Under the pieces are notes generated by a model. The model did no database searches, was not told where the DNA came from, and saw nothing but the letters and a program-made list of their open reading frames with translations. A DNA stretch of 52,261 bases from CAZPUI01 sp964415525. Its GTDB lineage: Bacteria; Acidobacteriota; Holophagae; Holophagales; Holophagaceae. Shown piece by piece: positions 50,614 through 52,261 of this stretch. The translations under genes and the position numbers were made by a program. The DNA is taken from positions 1-52,261 of the forward strand of contig CAYQAS010000014.1 of NCBI GenBank assembly GCA_964415525.1, written 5' to 3'. Within the stretch, counting starts at the first letter, position 1; each line of letters starts with the position of its first letter.

Positions 50614-50637
50614 GAAGGGGGCCTCGCGGCCCCCTTC
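50614..50637. terminator. Bidirectional terminator between lipoprotein gene and methylmalonyl-CoA mutase
   Basis: A 10-bp GC stem (50614-50623 with 50628-50637), loop TCGC, lies between two convergent genes; flanking GACGAA/TTCGTC extends the pairing. It can serve both strands. Confidence 0.85.
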
Positions 50638-50660
50638 ACTTCGTCATTAACTGTCGAACA

Positions 50661-52261
<1,601 letters not shown>

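Overview
The window looks like a chromosomal segment of a GC-rich, Gram-negative, didermic bacterium. The most likely home is the Acidobacteriota, class Holophagae (Geothrix/Holophaga-like). This is inferred from a 1021-residue TonB receptor with an N-terminal carboxypeptidase-regulatory domain, a secretin with a C-terminal cohesin-like domain, a methylmalonyl-CoA mutase/MeaB pair, and the overall gene style. No 16S rRNA is present to prove it. Coding is dense on both strands, with many ATGA, GTGA or TGATG overlaps that mark tightly coupled operons. There is no prophage, CRISPR array or intact insertion sequence; one decayed transposase-like remnant may lie near 32.0-32.3 kb.

Layout. 1-8.8 kb is housekeeping: secA (cut by the left edge), ndk, proS with a coupled small gene, yqeY, a lone CheX, a ferredoxin, thiL, a DUF2062 membrane protein, and the ybaB-recR pair. 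9.0-17.7 kb is more unusual. It holds a GAF protein with a decayed GGDEF domain, an orphan hydE, a coupled operon of FHA protein, zinc phospholipase C/S1-P1-like protein and NlpC/P60-like protein, and then an outer-membrane barrel co-translated with a LytS/LytTR two-component pair. smc follows on the minus strand, and its last 60 bp are duplicated just beyond its stop. 21.7-27.6 kb is a type IV pilus/type II secretion-like assembly operon: a reduced PilM-like protein, PilN, PilO, PilP with 14 consecutive prolines, a secretin and a pseudopilin. tRNA-Leu(CAG) and rpsO come next.

28.3-32 kb carries a Nudix hydrolase and a YciO/Sua5 protein. They are convergent with a coupled cell-wall pair, a penicillin-recognising serine enzyme and a SpoIID-like protein with an HExxH domain at its N-terminus. 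After an AT-rich intergenic region comes an outer-membrane cluster (small barrel, TonB receptor, small barrel) closed by a clear terminator. 37-41.5 kb holds exodeoxyribonuclease III with two small genes upstream, a PLP-dependent decarboxylase, a small hypothetical gene and an NAD(P)-binding oxidoreductase. 41.5-43.8 kb is meaB-ftsW. Then come an EF-hand-like protein, a TauE/SafE permease divergent from an Old Yellow Enzyme, and a TonB receptor paired with a LivJ-like lipoprotein. The window ends inside methylmalonyl-CoA mutase, which MeaB is known to protect.

Working together: the clearest functional units are the pilus/secretion operon, the FHA-hydrolase-peptidase operon, the SpoIID/transpeptidase-like pair, the two TonB outer-membrane units and the B12-dependent methylmalonyl-CoA genes. 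All gene identities come from reading translated sequence and family motifs. No database search or structure prediction was run.
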